Assembly (NCBI GenBank): GCA_002337005.1
Contig: DDFD01000001.1
Coordinates: forward strand, 1 to 5,799
DNA: 5,799 nt
Direction: 5' to 3'
Origin: Flavobacteriales bacterium UBA1937
Lineage (GTDB): Bacteria > Bacteroidota > Bacteroidia > Flavobacteriales > Weeksellaceae
The notes under the pieces are model-generated. The model saw only the letters and a list, made by a program, of their open reading frames with translations, was not told where the DNA came from and searched no databases. Positions 5,376 through 5,799 of the stretch are shown here, in pieces. Each line of letters begins with the position of its first letter. Position 1 is the stretch's first letter. Both the position numbers and the translations under genes were made by a program.

Positions 5376-5398
5376 AATAATCACAAAAAATAGAAAAT

Positions 5399-5656
5399 AT
5401 GAACACAATCACCAAACAAACCATCGGATTTTTAAGTGCAGCAGCTATAGGAACTGCAGTCGGAATTTTACTAGCTCCACAAAAGGGAAAAAGTACAAGA
5501 AATAAAATAAAATCTCAGGCAAATGGAGTAAAGCAAAAATGGAATGAGATTTCAGAAGATGCCAAAAGAAAATTTAATCATCTTTCTAACGCATTACAAT
5601 CAAAAAAGAAAACATTGGTTTCTGAAATAGAAACAGAATTTGATGCATTTAAATAA
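5399..5656 (+). CDS. YtxH domain stress protein, 85 aa
   Basis: This is a small membrane-anchored protein. Residues 8-27 form one hydrophobic helix rich in Gly/Ala (IGFLSAAAIGTAVGILLAP). It runs into the hallmark YtxH motif GILLAPQKGKSTRNKI, followed by a long, charged, probably coiled helical tail (about 35-85) with many Lys and Glu. Bacillus YtxH belongs to the general-stress regulon; the biochemical function is not known. The length is typical of the Bacteroidota members. It lies between the lmo0937-like gene (23-base gap) and the GlsB/YeaQ gene (27-base gap), all with the same codon style, so they form one envelope-stress transcription unit. Confidence 0.9.
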   Translation: MNTITKQTIGFLSAAAIGTAVGILLAPQKGKSTRNKIKSQANGVKQKWNEISEDAKRKFNHLSNALQSKKKTLVSEIETEFDAFK

Positions 5657-5683
5657 ATTCAATAACACCAAAATCACAAAATT

Positions 5684-5799
5684 ATGATCAATATTATAGC
5701 ATGGATTATCTTCGGCTTAATTGCTGGAGCAATCGCAAAATTTTTAAAACCAGGCTCAGATGCAGCAGGATGGATTGCCACCATTATCATTGGTATTGT
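5684..5799 (+). CDS. GlsB/YeaQ/YmgE family stress membrane protein (cut by window end)
   Basis: Only the first 38 codons are inside the window, and no stop is reached. The visible part starts MINIIAWIIFGLIAGAIAKF and continues KPGSDAAGWIATIIIGI. This matches the transglycosylase-associated (GlsB/YeaQ/YmgE) family, with its first Gly-rich helix, the short PG..GW loop and the start of the second helix. Full-length members are about 80-90 aa with three membrane helices. Members are induced by general or envelope stress in several bacteria; no enzyme activity is established. It is third in the operon after the YtxH gene, which supports a stress-adapted cell-envelope cluster that may continue beyond the window. 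Confidence 0.9.
   Translation, partial: MINIIAWIIFGLIAGAIAKFLKPGSDAAGWIATIIIGI

Overview
The window comes from a low-GC member of the Bacteroidota, most likely a flavobacterium of the Chryseobacterium/Elizabethkingia/Riemerella group (Weeksellaceae); the genus is an inference. The grounds are the AT-rich composition, Bacteroidota-type -7 promoter elements (TAnnTTTG), start codons without strong Shine-Dalgarno sequences, a typical flavobacterial outer-membrane beta-barrel signal peptide, and a phytochrome-style kinase/receiver pair.

Layout, all genes on the + strand. A tRNA-Gln(UUG) with its own consensus promoter and terminator (58-211) is followed by two small unrecognised genes (308-463, 51 aa; 485-745, 86 aa). 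Next come a secreted outer-membrane beta-barrel protein (877-1440) and a strong terminator. A three-gene regulatory operon follows (1586-4838): an AraC-type regulator with an HMA-like N-terminal domain, a stand-alone receiver protein, and a CHASE3-PAS-PAS membrane histidine kinase, closed by a terminator at 4862-4890. A 332-base gene-free region then leads into a small-protein envelope-stress operon: an lmo0937-like membrane protein (5223-5375), a YtxH protein (5399-5656) and a GlsB/YeaQ protein cut by the window end (5684-5799).

The most notable signal is a promoter architecture that occurs five times. A box AATTYTATAA is followed by a second copy starting exactly 21 bp downstream, and a -7 element (nAnnTTTG) starts exactly 53 bp after the first box. 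One copy lies before the two unknown small genes, one before the beta-barrel gene, and three in tandem (about 115 bp apart) before the lmo0937/YtxH/GlsB operon. None has a normally spaced -33 TTG element. This looks like one activator-dependent regulon flanking the regulatory operon on both sides. The inferred model is that the kinase/receiver pair senses an envelope or periplasmic stress and the AraC-type protein, or a LytTR/other regulator elsewhere, binds the 21-bp direct repeats to switch on envelope-protective small proteins and an outer-membrane protein. The boxes and spacings are read directly from the sequence; the identity of the binding protein is a hypothesis.
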